A stretch of DNA of 64,000 nt from contig JAKSNP010000007.1 in assembly GCA_024399655.1 (NCBI GenBank), positions 1 through 64,000 of the forward strand, written 5' to 3'. The stretch's first letter is position 1; each line of letters starts with the position of its first letter. This stretch comes from Paludibacteraceae bacterium (GTDB lineage: Bacteria > Bacteroidota > Bacteroidia > Bacteroidales > Paludibacteraceae). The position numbers and the translations under genes are program-made. The notes under the pieces were generated by a model. The model was not told the origin of the DNA, did no database searches, and saw only the letters and a program-made list of their open reading frames with translations. Positions 8,314 to 18,443 of this stretch are shown one piece after another.

Positions 8314-8985
8314 ATGCATAAATTGACTTACCTGATTATCACACTTTGCATGGCTGGTCTATGGCAGGCATGTACAAGTGCAAAAAATATGACCCTCTTC
8401 AGTGGCTCGGATACCGTAAACGTAGCCGCAACCCTGAATCAAGCCGTGATCGAGCCGCAAGATGAACTGGTGATTACAGTTACGGCTGTGGAGGCCGAGA
8501 TGGTGGCTCCGTTCAATGTCGACCGCCATCTTTTCCGAGTTACCGCTGACGGGGATATCATTCTGCCGATCGTAGGCGGCGTACATGTGGCCGGCATGAG
8601 CGAACTGCAAGCAGCCGACACCCTCACTTCTCTTATTTCCACCATAGTACGCAATCCCGTAGTGGATGTCAAGTTACGCACCATCCATATTACCGTGTTG
8701 GGCGAAGTGAATCGTCCCGGATGCTTCAATTGTACGGAACTTGGTGTGAATTCTCTCCCCGAAGCGCTGGGGCTGGCCAACGGCATCACCGCCAACGGCC
8801 GTACCGACAACGTACTGGTGATCCGCAAATCAGGCGACCAGATAATGCGCTATCGCGTCAATATCAATAGCGACTCCATGTTCAGTTCACCCGCCTACCT
8901 GCTTAGAAAGGGCGACATCATTTATATCAGTCCCCGCCACGGACGCAGCATTCGTACCAAACAATCCAACTTCACAACATTATGA
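8314..8985 (+). CDS. Polysaccharide export lipoprotein (Wza/BexD family)
   Basis: A 223-residue outer-membrane export protein for capsule or exopolysaccharide. The lipobox GLWQAC places the mature N-terminal Cys at residue 20. A Poly_export domain (VIEPQDELVITV, then FRVTADGDIILPIVGGVHVAG) is followed by an SLBB-type domain (ITVLGEVNRPGCFN). It is shorter than E. coli Wza, as is usual in Bacteroidota. Its stop codon overlaps the start of the Wzz-like gene (ATGA), giving translational coupling; the pair would form the periplasmic and outer-membrane conduit. Confidence 0.92.
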   Translation: MHKLTYLIITLCMAGLWQACTSAKNMTLFSGSDTVNVAATLNQAVIEPQDELVITVTAVEAEMVAPFNVDRHLFRVTADGDIILPIVGGVHVAGMSELQAADTLTSLISTIVRNPVVDVKLRTIHITVLGEVNRPGCFNCTELGVNSLPEALGLANGITANGRTDNVLVIRKSGDQIMRYRVNINSDSMFSSPAYLLRKGDIIYISPRHGRSIRTKQSNFTTL

Positions 8986-11132
8986 TTGACCTTACCGAAC
9001 TCATACGACTCAGCCGCAAATATTGGTATATTTATATCATCTGCATTGCGATATGCGGTGTAGCAGGATTGTTCTATTATCTCCATTCCGCACCCGTTTT
9101 TCAAGTGAGCAGCACGATGATGGTCCGCTCTTCGGACGCCACACGCCCCACCTCGCAAGACGAAATGATCAGCATGTTGGGATACGGAGGCGTAAAACAA
9201 GCCGGCGACGAAGTGGAAATTATCCGTTCACGACAAATTATCGGTGCTGCTGTCGACCAACTCGGATTGCAGACTACAGTCCAGAAAAAAGGACGCCGCT
9301 TTTGGACTACCCAATATCCTGTACGCGACCTTAGCGTAGTGTATGATACGATGCCACAAAGCACAGTCAACATCAAATTGCGAGTCCTGAACAACGGCTA
9401 TAGTATCAGTGTTAAAAAAGACTGGCGGCACAAGAGCAAGATGAAAGTGGAAGATTTGGATCAACCCATTTCCACCTGCGTAGGCACTATCCGTCTGATC
9501 GCCTCCTCTCCTCTTACCGCAGGCAACCGTTATCGTTTGCGTACCGGCGTACGCCAAAGCGTAATCCAGCAATTCCGTTCGCGCATCAATGTAACGCGAC
9601 TCAGCCGCGAATCGGATGTGATCAACTTGAGCATGAATTCGGATTGCCCGCAAATGGCCGTTGATCTGCTCAACACGCTGATGGCCCAATACAACGACCA
9701 GTCCGCATCTGACAAGAACCTGGTAGCCGCCAATACCGAGCGTTTTATCGAGCAACGATTGGCCATCGTGGCAGCCCAATTGGATTCGTTGGAAATGGCT
9801 TTGCAAACCTACAAGAGCGCACATCATATTTCGGATCTGGGCAGCACCGCCGACCTCTATATGCGTACCAACGAACAGTACGAACAACAGGTACGCGACA
9901 TCCGTACCCAACAACAAGTATTGGACTTTGTGGAAGATTTTGTCCGCAACGAGACCAACGAGACCGATCTTATCCCGGCTAACCTGGGCATATCCGATCC
10001 CACGCTTACCGAACTGATCAAATCCTATAACTCGGAAACACTCAATTACAACCGTCTGAAACGGAACGCCACCGACAACAACCCCATGATGCAGCAGAAA
10101 GCCGAGCAACTGGACCTTATCCGCCGCAACATTCTGATAGCCGTCACCAATGTACGCAAAGGTCTAAATATCCAAATGCAGAACCTGCGTGACAACGGCA
10201 AGGATTATGCCGGTTTGTTGGAAAGCGTACCCGCTCAAGAACGGGGCTATCTGGAACTGAAACGCCAACACGATATGGTGGAAGAAGTTTACACTTTCCT
10301 CAGTACCAAAATGGAAGACAACCGTCTGATGCTAACTTCTTCCGCTATGCCCGCCAAAATGGTGGACAAAGCGCAGGTAAATCCCGAAAAGGTGTCACCC
10401 CGTCTGTCGCATATCTTACTTATCGTTCTGATATTGGGACTCGGTCTACCCTTGGCATTCTTTTTTCTCAAACTTATGATAAACGAAATTTCTCCCCGTG
10501 AGACGGAACGCGATCGTCAAATTCGTGCGTGGGGCGTCAACAAGTATTGGGTCATTATCCTGTTATTGGGATTGACCGTGTCATCGTGTAGTATTCTGCA
10601 AGCCGTACATCTGAAAGACTGCACCTACGAATACGAAAAACTGAGTGATATGACTTTTCTGGGCATGCCGAAAGGCGACCTGCTTTCGATTTCAGGCATA
10701 GCCAAAGTGACCAAAGCTCTGCTCGGGAAAACCGAAACCGTACCCTTGGGATTCACCGTACATTTGAAAGTGAGCAACCCCAACAGCAGCATTGCCGCCA
10801 TGGAACGTTTGTATTATTCCGTCAGCCTTGACAGTATCCATATCGCCGACGGTAGCGTGACCGAACCTTTTGTGGTGGTGGGCAACAGTTCTGCCGATCT
10901 TCCTTTGAAATTGGATATCGACCTCAAACAGGTGTTGAACGGCGAAAGCAAACCTACCGTCACCAAAGTGATCAAACAATTCATCGGCATGGAATCCGAA
11001 CCCACGCAAGTGAACGTCCTTCTCCGTCCTGTAATCAAAGTGGGCGGAACCTCCATGGGTGTGCCTAAAGGAATACCCCTTTCATTCATGTACGGCGGCA
11101 AAGAAGGCGATACCTCCAACAACAAGAAATAA
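8982..11132 (+). CDS. Wzz/Wzc-like chain-length protein fused to a lipoprotein-like domain
   Basis: A 716-residue composite. Residues 1 to about 498 are a Wzz-type co-polymerase without a tyrosine-kinase domain: membrane segment at about 15-33, periplasmic coiled-coil region, and a second membrane segment at about 475-498. After a short positively charged stretch comes a third hydrophobic segment (WVIILLLGLTVSSC) ending in a perfect lipobox with Cys536, then about 180 residues resembling LEA-type-2 lipoproteins (LGFTVHLKVSNPN, LKLDIDLKQVL). An in-frame ATG at 10476 could start the second part separately. No stop codon or frameshift lies between the parts in this sequence. The fusion could be one protein, a precursor cut at the internal signal, or two overlapping products. 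Confidence 0.82.
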   Translation: MIDLTELIRLSRKYWYIYIICIAICGVAGLFYYLHSAPVFQVSSTMMVRSSDATRPTSQDEMISMLGYGGVKQAGDEVEIIRSRQIIGAAVDQLGLQTTVQKKGRRFWTTQYPVRDLSVVYDTMPQSTVNIKLRVLNNGYSISVKKDWRHKSKMKVEDLDQPISTCVGTIRLIASSPLTAGNRYRLRTGVRQSVIQQFRSRINVTRLSRESDVINLSMNSDCPQMAVDLLNTLMAQYNDQSASDKNLVAANTERFIEQRLAIVAAQLDSLEMALQTYKSAHHISDLGSTADLYMRTNEQYEQQVRDIRTQQQVLDFVEDFVRNETNETDLIPANLGISDPTLTELIKSYNSETLNYNRLKRNATDNNPMMQQKAEQLDLIRRNILIAVTNVRKGLNIQMQNLRDNGKDYAGLLESVPAQERGYLELKRQHDMVEEVYTFLSTKMEDNRLMLTSSAMPAKMVDKAQVNPEKVSPRLSHILLIVLILGLGLPLAFFFLKLMINEISPRETERDRQIRAWGVNKYWVIILLLGLTVSSCSILQAVHLKDCTYEYEKLSDMTFLGMPKGDLLSISGIAKVTKALLGKTETVPLGFTVHLKVSNPNSSIAAMERLYYSVSLDSIHIADGSVTEPFVVVGNSSADLPLKLDIDLKQVLNGESKPTVTKVIKQFIGMESEPTQVNVLLRPVIKVGGTSMGVPKGIPLSFMYGGKEGDTSNNKK

Positions 11133-11141
11133 TCCCGCATC

Positions 11142-13136
11142 ATGATACTCTGTGTAGCCGAAAAACCCAATGTAGGACAATATATAGCATCCGTGCTTGG
11201 CGCCAACGTCAAGCATGACGGCTATTATGAGGGTAACGGCTATTGGGTAAGTTGGACTTTCGGACATCTCTGCGGTCTATACGATCCGGCAGAATACACC
11301 GACCTATGGAAAGGATGGAACTTATCGTCACTTCCGATGATTCCCGAGCGTTTCAGTATCAAACTGATGGACGACAAGGGCATCCGCAAACAATTCGGTA
11401 TATTGCAAAACCTGATTTCCCAATGCACCGAAGTGGTGAACTGCGGTGATGCCGGACAGGAGGGAGAATTGATTCAACGCTGGGTATATCAGAAAGCGGG
11501 ATGCAAGGTACCCGTGAAACGATTGTGGGTTTCATCTCTTACCGAAGAAGCCATCCGTGAAGGATTCAAAAGTCTGAAGGACCAATCCGAATACCAGCGC
11601 CTGTACGAGGCAGGTCTGTTACGAGCCATCGGCGACTGGCTCTTGGGAATGAACGCAACCAGAGCATATACGCTCCGCTATGCCAATGGAGCAGGCAAAG
11701 ACCGCCAAATCCTATCCATCGGACGCGTACAGACTCCTACTTTGGCACTAATCGTAAAACGCCAACAGGAAATCGAACATTTCGTCCCCAAGACTTATTA
11801 CGAACTGAAAACCAAATATCGTGACACCCTGTTTTCCGCCCAACTGCCTGCGGAAGAGGACGATTACGCCATCCGCAGTATCGAATACGGACAGCAACTG
11901 GCTGATGCCATCACGGGACAACCTTTTACCGTAACTTCGGTAGAGAAAAAGAAAGGTACCGAATCGCCATTGAAGTTATTCGACCTGACCAGTCTGCAAG
12001 TGGAGTGCAACAAACGCTTCAACATGAGTGCCGATACCACCCTTAAGCATATACAATCACTCTATGAGAAGCGAGTGACCACCTATCCTCGTGTTGATAC
12101 CACTTACCTGAGCGAAGACATCTATCCCAAAATACCGGCCACTTTGCAGGGAATAAAAGAATATTTCCCGCAAGTTCAGCCCTTGCTGCAATTGAAAGCC
12201 GACGGAGGAAAAGGCAAAGGCAGTCTGCCCAAATCAAAGAAAGTGTTCGACAACAAAAAGGTGACCGACCACCATGCTATCATTCCTACAGGGCAACGGC
12301 CTGACAACCTCAGTGCCGACGAGCGAAAGGTATTCAACCTGATAGCCCTGCGTTTCATAGCCGCCTTCTATCCCGATTGCCTCGTGGCCAACACCACTGT
12401 TTTGGGCGAAGTGAAGACATCGGCTCCTATTAATTCAACCGACGGAGAACTCAACCTCATCCCGTTCAAAGTAACCGGACGGGAAGTGCTTGATCCGGGA
12501 TGGCGTACGGTTTATGATAAAACAGAACCCGAAGAAACGAAAAACGATTCCGACGAGAATACGGAGGAAGAATCAGCCAAAGTGTTACCCTCGTTCACCA
12601 AAGGAGAATCCGGGCCCCACACCCCAGAACTGAAAGAGAAAACCACCACTCCGCCCAAATACTACAACGAAGGCACTTTACTCCGCGCTATGGAAACGGC
12701 CGGGAAAACCATCGACAATGAAGAATTGCGTGAAGCACTCAAGGAAAACGGCATCGGCCGACCGTCCACTCGAGCCGCCATCATCGAAAAACTCTATCAA
12801 CGCAAATATATTGAGCGGAAAGGCAAAAGCATTCATGCCACCGAAGTGGGTATACAATTGATACATACCATTATCTCACCCTTGCTTAAATCAGCGGAAC
12901 TGACCGGATTGTGGGAGCAGAAACTACGACAGATAGAACGAGGTGAATATACCTCACAGCAGATGCTGAACGAACTGAAAGACATGACCAGGCAAGTGGT
13001 GCTGGAAGTGAAAACCAACAAAGCAGGACAACTATGTCCGGTATGCCGCAAAGGAAAAGTCATTCGCGGAAACACCCGATACGGATGCAGCCGCTGGCGT
13101 GAAGGATGTACCTACGCCGAACCCTTCAATATATAA
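11142..13136 (+). CDS. topB: DNA topoisomerase III (type IA)
   Basis: A 664-residue type IA topoisomerase that relaxes or decatenates DNA through a single-strand break. The N-terminal TOPRIM domain begins ILCVAEKPNVGQYIA; the acidic motif is in NCGDAGQEGELI. The catalytic Tyr315 sits in TTYPRVDTTYL, where Val replaces the usual Thr after Arg. The C terminus ends with one zinc-ribbon (CPVC then C at the GCSRWREGC segment). It starts 10 bases after the Wzz-like gene and 16 bases before the ABC gene. Confidence 0.96.
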   Translation: MILCVAEKPNVGQYIASVLGANVKHDGYYEGNGYWVSWTFGHLCGLYDPAEYTDLWKGWNLSSLPMIPERFSIKLMDDKGIRKQFGILQNLISQCTEVVNCGDAGQEGELIQRWVYQKAGCKVPVKRLWVSSLTEEAIREGFKSLKDQSEYQRLYEAGLLRAIGDWLLGMNATRAYTLRYANGAGKDRQILSIGRVQTPTLALIVKRQQEIEHFVPKTYYELKTKYRDTLFSAQLPAEEDDYAIRSIEYGQQLADAITGQPFTVTSVEKKKGTESPLKLFDLTSLQVECNKRFNMSADTTLKHIQSLYEKRVTTYPRVDTTYLSEDIYPKIPATLQGIKEYFPQVQPLLQLKADGGKGKGSLPKSKKVFDNKKVTDHHAIIPTGQRPDNLSADERKVFNLIALRFIAAFYPDCLVANTTVLGEVKTSAPINSTDGELNLIPFKVTGREVLDPGWRTVYDKTEPEETKNDSDENTEEESAKVLPSFTKGESGPHTPELKEKTTTPPKYYNEGTLLRAMETAGKTIDNEELREALKENGIGRPSTRAAIIEKLYQRKYIERKGKSIHATEVGIQLIHTIISPLLKSAELTGLWEQKLRQIERGEYTSQQMLNELKDMTRQVVLEVKTNKAGQLCPVCRKGKVIRGNTRYGCSRWREGCTYAEPFNI

Positions 13137-13151
13137 GCACCCTCCTGAAAA

Positions 13152-13820
13152 ATGATCACATTAACTCATATCAACAAAACATTCGGCAAGCAACAGGTGT
13201 TGCACGATATATGCCTTACCATCAATCCCGGTGAAGTGGTAGGTCTGCTCGGTCCGAACGGAGCCGGCAAATCCACCCTGATGAAAATAATGACGGGCGT
13301 ATGGCAAGCCGACAAAAACAAAGAAACGCAGATTTGCGTGCCCGAACATATAGGTTATCTGCCCGAACAGAATCCGCTGTACGAAGAAATGTATGTACGC
13401 GAATACCTCCAATTTATGGCTCGTATTTCGCATGCAGGAGATGATGTGGAAAATCTGATTGAACGAGTAGGTCTGACTGCTGAAGCCAACAAACGCATCA
13501 ACCAACTGAGCAAAGGATACAAACAACGTGTAGGCCTGGCCCAAGCATTGATGGGCAAACCGGAACTGATTATCTTGGACGAACCCACAACAGGACTGGA
13601 TCCCAACCAATTGATTGAAATCCGACAACTCATCAAAGGATTGGCAGTCGACAACCATCAATGTACCGTAATCCTATCCACTCATATTATGCAGGAAGTG
13701 AAGGAGATGTGCAACCGGGTAGTAATTATAGACAGCGGCACCATCCGTACCGATCAAGCCATCGGACAGATTGACGACCTTGAGCAACTCTTTCATCAAT
13801 TGACCCAAAACAACGCTTAA
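13152..13820 (+). CDS. ABC transporter ATP-binding protein, GldA-like
   Basis: A 222-residue cytoplasmic ATPase: Walker A GPNGAGKS, Q-loop in YLPEQNPLYEEM, signature LSKGYKQR and Walker B LIILDEPTTGLDP, with the H-loop in STHIMQEV. The sequence resembles GldA of the gliding ABC transporter, but it lacks the roughly 80-residue C-terminal extension of classical GldA (about 300 residues), and no permease gene is adjacent. Its substrate is therefore unknown. It lies in a tight run with topB, ruvB and yjjG. Confidence 0.88.
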   Translation: MITLTHINKTFGKQQVLHDICLTINPGEVVGLLGPNGAGKSTLMKIMTGVWQADKNKETQICVPEHIGYLPEQNPLYEEMYVREYLQFMARISHAGDDVENLIERVGLTAEANKRINQLSKGYKQRVGLAQALMGKPELIILDEPTTGLDPNQLIEIRQLIKGLAVDNHQCTVILSTHIMQEVKEMCNRVVIIDSGTIRTDQAIGQIDDLEQLFHQLTQNNA

Positions 13821-13835
13821 CCCCACCCGATAGAT

Positions 13836-14858
13836 ATGTCGCAGGATTTTGATATACGAGAACAGATGTCAGAAAAGGAGCAAGACAATGCCTTGCGTCC
13901 GCTACGCTTTGCCGATTTTGCAGGACAAAGCAAGATAGTAAGCAATCTCAAGATCTTTGTGGAAGCTGCACGCATGCGCCACGAAAGCCTTGACCATGTC
14001 CTGCTGTTCGGTCCTCCGGGTTTGGGTAAGACCACTTTGAGCAACATCATCGCCAACGAATTGGGCGTAGGATTCAAAGTGACTTCCGGCCCAGTACTTG
14101 ACAAACCCGGAGATTTGGCAGGACTATTGACCTCATTGGAAGAAAACGATGTGCTTTTTATCGACGAGATCCATCGACTCAGTCCCGTAGTGGAAGAATA
14201 CCTCTATTCGGCAATGGAGGACTACCGGATCGATATCATGATTGACAAGGGTCCTTCCGCCCGTACCATTCAGATCGACCTCAACCATTTCACCCTTATC
14301 GGAGCCACCACACGTAGCGGACTGCTCACATCTCCTCTACGCGCCCGTTTCGGCATCAATTGCCACCTGGAATACTACGATGCCGATATTCTGGCCGGAA
14401 TCGTGGCCCGATCGGCAGGTTTGTTGGGAGTGGATATTGATAGCAAAGCTGCTGCCGAAATAGCCCGTCGCAGTCGCGGTACTCCACGTATAGCCAATGC
14501 TCTCTTGCGTCGTGTTCGCGATTTCGCGCAAGTAAAAGGAGACGGAGCCATCGATTTGGATATTGCACGCTATGCTCTGGAAGCCTTGAATATCGATACG
14601 TTCGGATTGGATGAAATCGACAACAAACTGCTTTGCACCATCATCGATAAGTTCAAAGGCGGACCTGTCGGTCTCAACACCATTGCCACCGCTATGGGGG
14701 AAGATGCAGGTACGATAGAAGATGTATACGAACCGTATCTTATCAAGGAAGGTTTCATCAAACGCACTCCGCGAGGACGCGAAGCTACTGAATTGGCATA
14801 TCGTCATCTCGGCAAAACTCCGATGTACAACGCCGCTGACGGCCCAACTTTGTTCTGA
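13836..14858 (+). CDS. ruvB: Holliday junction helicase subunit RuvB
   Basis: A 340-residue AAA+ motor that drives branch migration with RuvA. Walker A is GPPGLGKT, Walker B is LFIDEIHRL, sensor 1 is in [12 protein letters not shown], and the C-terminal winged helix contains [16 protein letters not shown]. Length is normal. It is 15 bases after the ABC ATPase gene and 6 bases before the HAD hydrolase gene. ruvA and ruvC are not in the window. Confidence 0.98.
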   Translation: MSQDFDIREQMSEKEQDNALRPLRFADFAGQSKIVSNLKIFVEAARMRHESLDHVLLFGPPGLGKTTLSNIIANELGVGFKVTSGPVLDKPGDLAGLLTSLEENDVLFIDEIHRLSPVVEEYLYSAMEDYRIDIMIDKGPSARTIQIDLNHFTLIGATTRSGLLTSPLRARFGINCHLEYYDADILAGIVARSAGLLGVDIDSKAAAEIARRSRGTPRIANALLRRVRDFAQVKGDGAIDLDIARYALEALNIDTFGLDEIDNKLLCTIIDKFKGGPVGLNTIATAMGEDAGTIEDVYEPYLIKEGFIKRTPRGREATELAYRHLGKTPMYNAADGPTLF

Positions 14859-14864
14859 TAAGCG

Positions 14865-15635
14865 ATGATTGAGAAACAATACAAAGCCGTTTTTCTGGAT
14901 TGGGACGATACTATAGGAGATTGGAATCGTTCGGCCCGAATGGCGCAACATGACTTATACGAACAATTTCACTTAAGCGAATGGTTTGTTTCTTATGATG
15001 ATTGGTATGACGCCTATCACGAGCACAACACCGTTCTTTGGGATTTGTACGGACACGGATTGATCACCAAAGCATTTCTCAAGCGTGACCGCTGTCTCTA
15101 TCCCGTTTTGCATCAATTGGGTTTTATTGAAGGCGAAAAAGAATGGCGGGAATTACTGGATAAGGGACAAACCATGAAAGCCCCTCAGGCATTGGTGGAC
15201 CTGGCTGACAGAATGGGGAAAACATTTCTGGAACTTACCAATCGCTATTTTCAATTGCTTCCAGAAGCGGAAGAAGTGGTGAAATACCTGGCAGCCAAAT
15301 ACCCCTTGTCGATAATCAGCAACGGATTCCAGGAAGTGCAGCATTATAAATTGGAACATTCGGGTCTGCTACCCTATATCACTCACATACTCATCAGCGA
15401 AGAAGTAGGAATCAACAAACCCATGCCGGGAATCTATCAGGAAGCGCTGAAACGAAACGGTGTAGGAGCCGAACAAGCTATTATGATAGGCGATAGCATC
15501 AGTAGCGATATATCCGGAGCTCATGCCGCAGGCATCGATCAGATTTGGATTGCCCCCGCCAACACGATGGCACCAACCGACATGCAACCCACCTTTACTG
15601 TGACAAAATTGACCGACATCATGTCTATACTGTGA
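14865..15635 (+). CDS. yjjG: YjjG-family noncanonical pyrimidine nucleotidase (HAD)
   Basis: A 256-residue cytoplasmic HAD phosphatase. Motif I is FLDWDDTIGDW (nucleophile and acid/base Asp), motif II is SIISNGF, the conserved Lys is in GINKPMPGIY and motif IV is MIGDSISSDISGA. The family removes phosphate from nucleoside monophosphates, including damaged pyrimidine forms. It is the last gene of the topB to yjjG run. Confidence 0.88.
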   Translation: MIEKQYKAVFLDWDDTIGDWNRSARMAQHDLYEQFHLSEWFVSYDDWYDAYHEHNTVLWDLYGHGLITKAFLKRDRCLYPVLHQLGFIEGEKEWRELLDKGQTMKAPQALVDLADRMGKTFLELTNRYFQLLPEAEEVVKYLAAKYPLSIISNGFQEVQHYKLEHSGLLPYITHILISEEVGINKPMPGIYQEALKRNGVGAEQAIMIGDSISSDISGAHAAGIDQIWIAPANTMAPTDMQPTFTVTKLTDIMSIL

Positions 15636-15697
15636 CAAATTGGCAGATTTATTCATTCGGCACGGTATTTGACTATACTTGACAAAGTGCAAATAAT

Positions 15698-16282
15698 ATG
15701 TTTATGGCAAAAAAGAATAAAGAACAAGAAGAAAAAATGACCGCTGCTACCGAACTTAATCAGGAGCAGAACCCATCCGAGGGCACTGAAACCCAAACCG
15801 AAGAACCGACTCCCACACGCGAAGAGCAATTGGACGCACAAGTGGAAGCCCTGAAGAAACAAGTGAGTGAATTGGAAGACATCAAACTCCGTCAAATGGC
15901 CGAGTTCGACAATTTTCGTCGCCGTACCAATCGAGAGAAATTGGAACTGATGGCTACTGCCGGTGAAGGTATTTTCACCGACATGCTCCCGTTAATCGAT
16001 GACTTGGAACGCGCCATGCAGATGCTTGACAAATACGAGGACATCAACGCAATGAAAGAAGGAGTACAGATGATTTACCGCAAATTCCTCGGATTCCTGG
16101 AGCAGAACAAAGTGACCGCTATTGAAACAGAAGGAAAAGATTTTTCAACAGACGAGCACGAAGCCATCACTACATTTGCGGCCGGTGAAGACAAAAAAGG
16201 AAAAATCATCGATTGTACACAAAAAGGCTATAAATTAGGTGAAAAAGTTATCCGCTTTGCCAAAGTGGTAGTAGGCGAATAA
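15698..16282 (+). CDS. grpE: Nucleotide exchange factor GrpE
   Basis: A 194-residue exchange factor for DnaK. The acidic, Gln/Glu-rich N terminus precedes a long coiled coil and the conserved [15 protein letters not shown] segment; the C-terminal beta domain ends [24 protein letters not shown]. Its stop codon touches the start region of dnaJ. dnaK itself is not in the window. I see no CIRCE element or TAnnTTTG promoter upstream. Confidence 0.96.
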   Translation: MFMAKKNKEQEEKMTAATELNQEQNPSEGTETQTEEPTPTREEQLDAQVEALKKQVSELEDIKLRQMAEFDNFRRRTNREKLELMATAGEGIFTDMLPLIDDLERAMQMLDKYEDINAMKEGVQMIYRKFLGFLEQNKVTAIETEGKDFSTDEHEAITTFAAGEDKKGKIIDCTQKGYKLGEKVIRFAKVVVGE

Positions 16283-16287
16283 TGAAA

Positions 16288-16293
16288 GGAGGA
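16288..16293 (+). promoter_or_regulatory. Shine-Dalgarno site deciding the dnaJ start
   Basis: AGGAGG lies 6 bases before the ATG at 16300. Such a strong site is rare in Bacteroidota and argues for this start rather than the in-frame ATG at 16282 that overlaps the grpE stop. Confidence 0.7.
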
Positions 16294-16299
16294 ACCGAA

Positions 16300-17466
16300 A
16301 TGGCAGAAAAAAGAGATTACTACGAGGTACTTGGCGTGAATAAAAACGCCACTACCGATGAAATAAAGAAGGCATATAAAAAGATGGCACTCAAGTACCA
16401 TCCTGACCGTCATATCAACGATTCCGAACAAGACAAAAAGGCAGCGGAAGAAAAATTCAAAGAAGCCGCAGAAGCTTATGAAGTTCTCTCCGACGCCCAG
16501 AAACGCCAACGCTACGACCAATTCGGGCACGCAGGAATGAGCGGAGCCGGCGGATTCAGCGGCGGATTTACCGACATCAACGATATTTTCTCACAATTCG
16601 GTGACATATTCAGCGATATGGGATTCGGCTCATTCTTCGGCGGCGGAGGTGGAGGAGCAAGAGGCCCTCGTCAACGCAGAGGAAGTGACCTGCGCGTAAA
16701 AGTACGCGTCACTCTTGAAGATATTGCCAACGGTGTAGACAAGAAAATCAAAGTCCGCAAATTGGTTCCCTGTCCGGATTGCAACGGTACCGGAAGCGCT
16801 GACGGACGAGAGGGAGATACCTGCCCCAACTGCCATGGCACAGGACGTGTAATGCGCACACAACGCGGCATATTCGGCATGATGCAAGTACAAGAAGAAT
16901 GTCCCCAATGCCATGGCGAAGGAAAAATCATTCGCAACAAATGCACTCATTGTCAAGGAGAAGGCGTTGTTCGTGATGAGGAGATTATTACAATTCACAT
17001 ACCCGCAGGCGTATCCGGAGGTATGCAAATACCCGTTCAAGGCAAGGGCAATGCAGCTCCACACGGAGGAATCCCGGGCGATCTGCTGGTTCTAATCGAA
17101 GAAGAGCAGCACCCCAATCTAGTGCGGGACGGAAATGACCTTATCTACAATTTGCTTCTTGATATGCCGACTGCTGTTTTGGGCGGACAGATTATGATTC
17201 CTACTCTTACCGGTGACGCTAAAATCACAATCGCTCCCGGCACTCAGCCAGGCAAAGTATTGAGAATGCGCGGCAAAGGTTTGCCTATCATCGATCAGTA
17301 CGCTCGTCAATACGGTACCGGTGACTTGCTCATCAATATAGGCGTATATATTCCCGAGCGACTCAACAAAGATGAGAAGAAGTTGATAGAACAATTGCAA
17401 AAGTCAGAAAATGTCCAACCCGGCTCGGCTGACAAGAAAAATTTCTTCAAGAATTTGTTCTCTTAA
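16300..17466 (+). CDS. dnaJ: Chaperone protein DnaJ
   Basis: A 388-residue co-chaperone that stimulates DnaK. The J domain ([11 protein letters not shown] in KYHPDRH), a Gly/Phe-rich segment, four zinc-binding CxxCxGxG motifs ([32 protein letters not shown]) and the C-terminal substrate-binding domains are all present, so it is a type I DnaJ. It follows grpE directly. Its stop TAA shares its last base with the ATG of the next gene, an outer-membrane protein. Confidence 0.97.
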   Translation: MAEKRDYYEVLGVNKNATTDEIKKAYKKMALKYHPDRHINDSEQDKKAAEEKFKEAAEAYEVLSDAQKRQRYDQFGHAGMSGAGGFSGGFTDINDIFSQFGDIFSDMGFGSFFGGGGGGARGPRQRRGSDLRVKVRVTLEDIANGVDKKIKVRKLVPCPDCNGTGSADGREGDTCPNCHGTGRVMRTQRGIFGMMQVQEECPQCHGEGKIIRNKCTHCQGEGVVRDEEIITIHIPAGVSGGMQIPVQGKGNAAPHGGIPGDLLVLIEEEQHPNLVRDGNDLIYNLLLDMPTAVLGGQIMIPTLTGDAKITIAPGTQPGKVLRMRGKGLPIIDQYARQYGTGDLLINIGVYIPERLNKDEKKLIEQLQKSENVQPGSADKKNFFKNLFS

Positions 17467-18443
17467 TGCATCATTTGATACGAACATATCGACTGATAAT
17501 AATGGCGGTACTTTTAAGTGCCGCCACTACTGTTTTTAGTGAGGTACCTATCATCGAACCCCATTTAGGAGGCAATCCCACCGGAATTGCCCCACTTTAT
17601 TTCGGACCTAACGCCTTCCCCATTCCAGATATGCTGGACGGACGTACACAAGCCAACCTGCGTGTAGAACTGGCTGGTGACGGATTCCTCGGCCGCAGCA
17701 AAGATTGGACTGCAGATATTTTTGCCCGGATTTCCATTCCTCTGTGGACTGAGAGAGTAAATTTCACGCTATGGATGCCCATTATGGAATGGTACAGCAT
17801 GACTCCTGAGCGACAAGTGGAATGCCGCCTTCAAGAGCCATCCGATCAAGATATCCGCGGACACGAAGCCGGTGATGTATATATTTCCACCGACATTCAA
17901 GTGCTCAAAGCTTCCGAATGGGTACCCGATATCGCCATCCGCGCTGCAGTAAAGACTGCCAGCGGAGGTAGTTTCGGATTGGCCCGCTATTACGATAATC
18001 CCGGATATTTCTTTGATTGCGCTATCGGCAAATCAATGTATTTCGGTCAGAAGCGTAAAGCAATCGGTCGCCGGAAGCGCTATTTCCCCTATGCCGATGC
18101 AAGGGACTCTTCATTCGAACTCCGTCTCTCGGGTTCGGCAGGATTTCTATGCTGGCAAACCGACAACGGACGACAGAATGACGCAGTAATGTACGGTTTG
18201 CAACTTCTCCTTAAATCAGAATACATATCTTTACGTACCACATGGGGAGGCTATGTAGGTTGGGAAAAACATGGCGACAGACCGATGAGTGTCAAAGCGA
18301 TACTTTCCGGACATATAAAGGGATTTGAACCTTATATTCAATACCAATACGGCATTAATGATTATCCTTTCCACCAACTTCGCGTAGGTTTGGTGTATAA
18401 TATAGATATACTCAACCGCAACAAGGAGGGTTACTTTCTATGA
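17466..18443 (+). CDS. Putative outer-membrane beta-barrel protein
   Basis: A 325-residue protein not recognised by name. A signal segment (residues 11-25, IIMAVLLSAATTVFS) is followed by alternating amphipathic strands with many Tyr, Trp and Phe (NFTLWMPIMEWY, FELRLSGSAGFLCW), as in a small barrel. It overlaps dnaJ by one base and the next gene by four (ATGA), so it is translated with both neighbours. I infer an outer-membrane component working with the large protein downstream. Confidence 0.6.
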   Translation: MHHLIRTYRLIIMAVLLSAATTVFSEVPIIEPHLGGNPTGIAPLYFGPNAFPIPDMLDGRTQANLRVELAGDGFLGRSKDWTADIFARISIPLWTERVNFTLWMPIMEWYSMTPERQVECRLQEPSDQDIRGHEAGDVYISTDIQVLKASEWVPDIAIRAAVKTASGGSFGLARYYDNPGYFFDCAIGKSMYFGQKRKAIGRRKRYFPYADARDSSFELRLSGSAGFLCWQTDNGRQNDAVMYGLQLLLKSEYISLRTTWGGYVGWEKHGDRPMSVKAILSGHIKGFEPYIQYQYGINDYPFHQLRVGLVYNIDILNRNKEGYFL

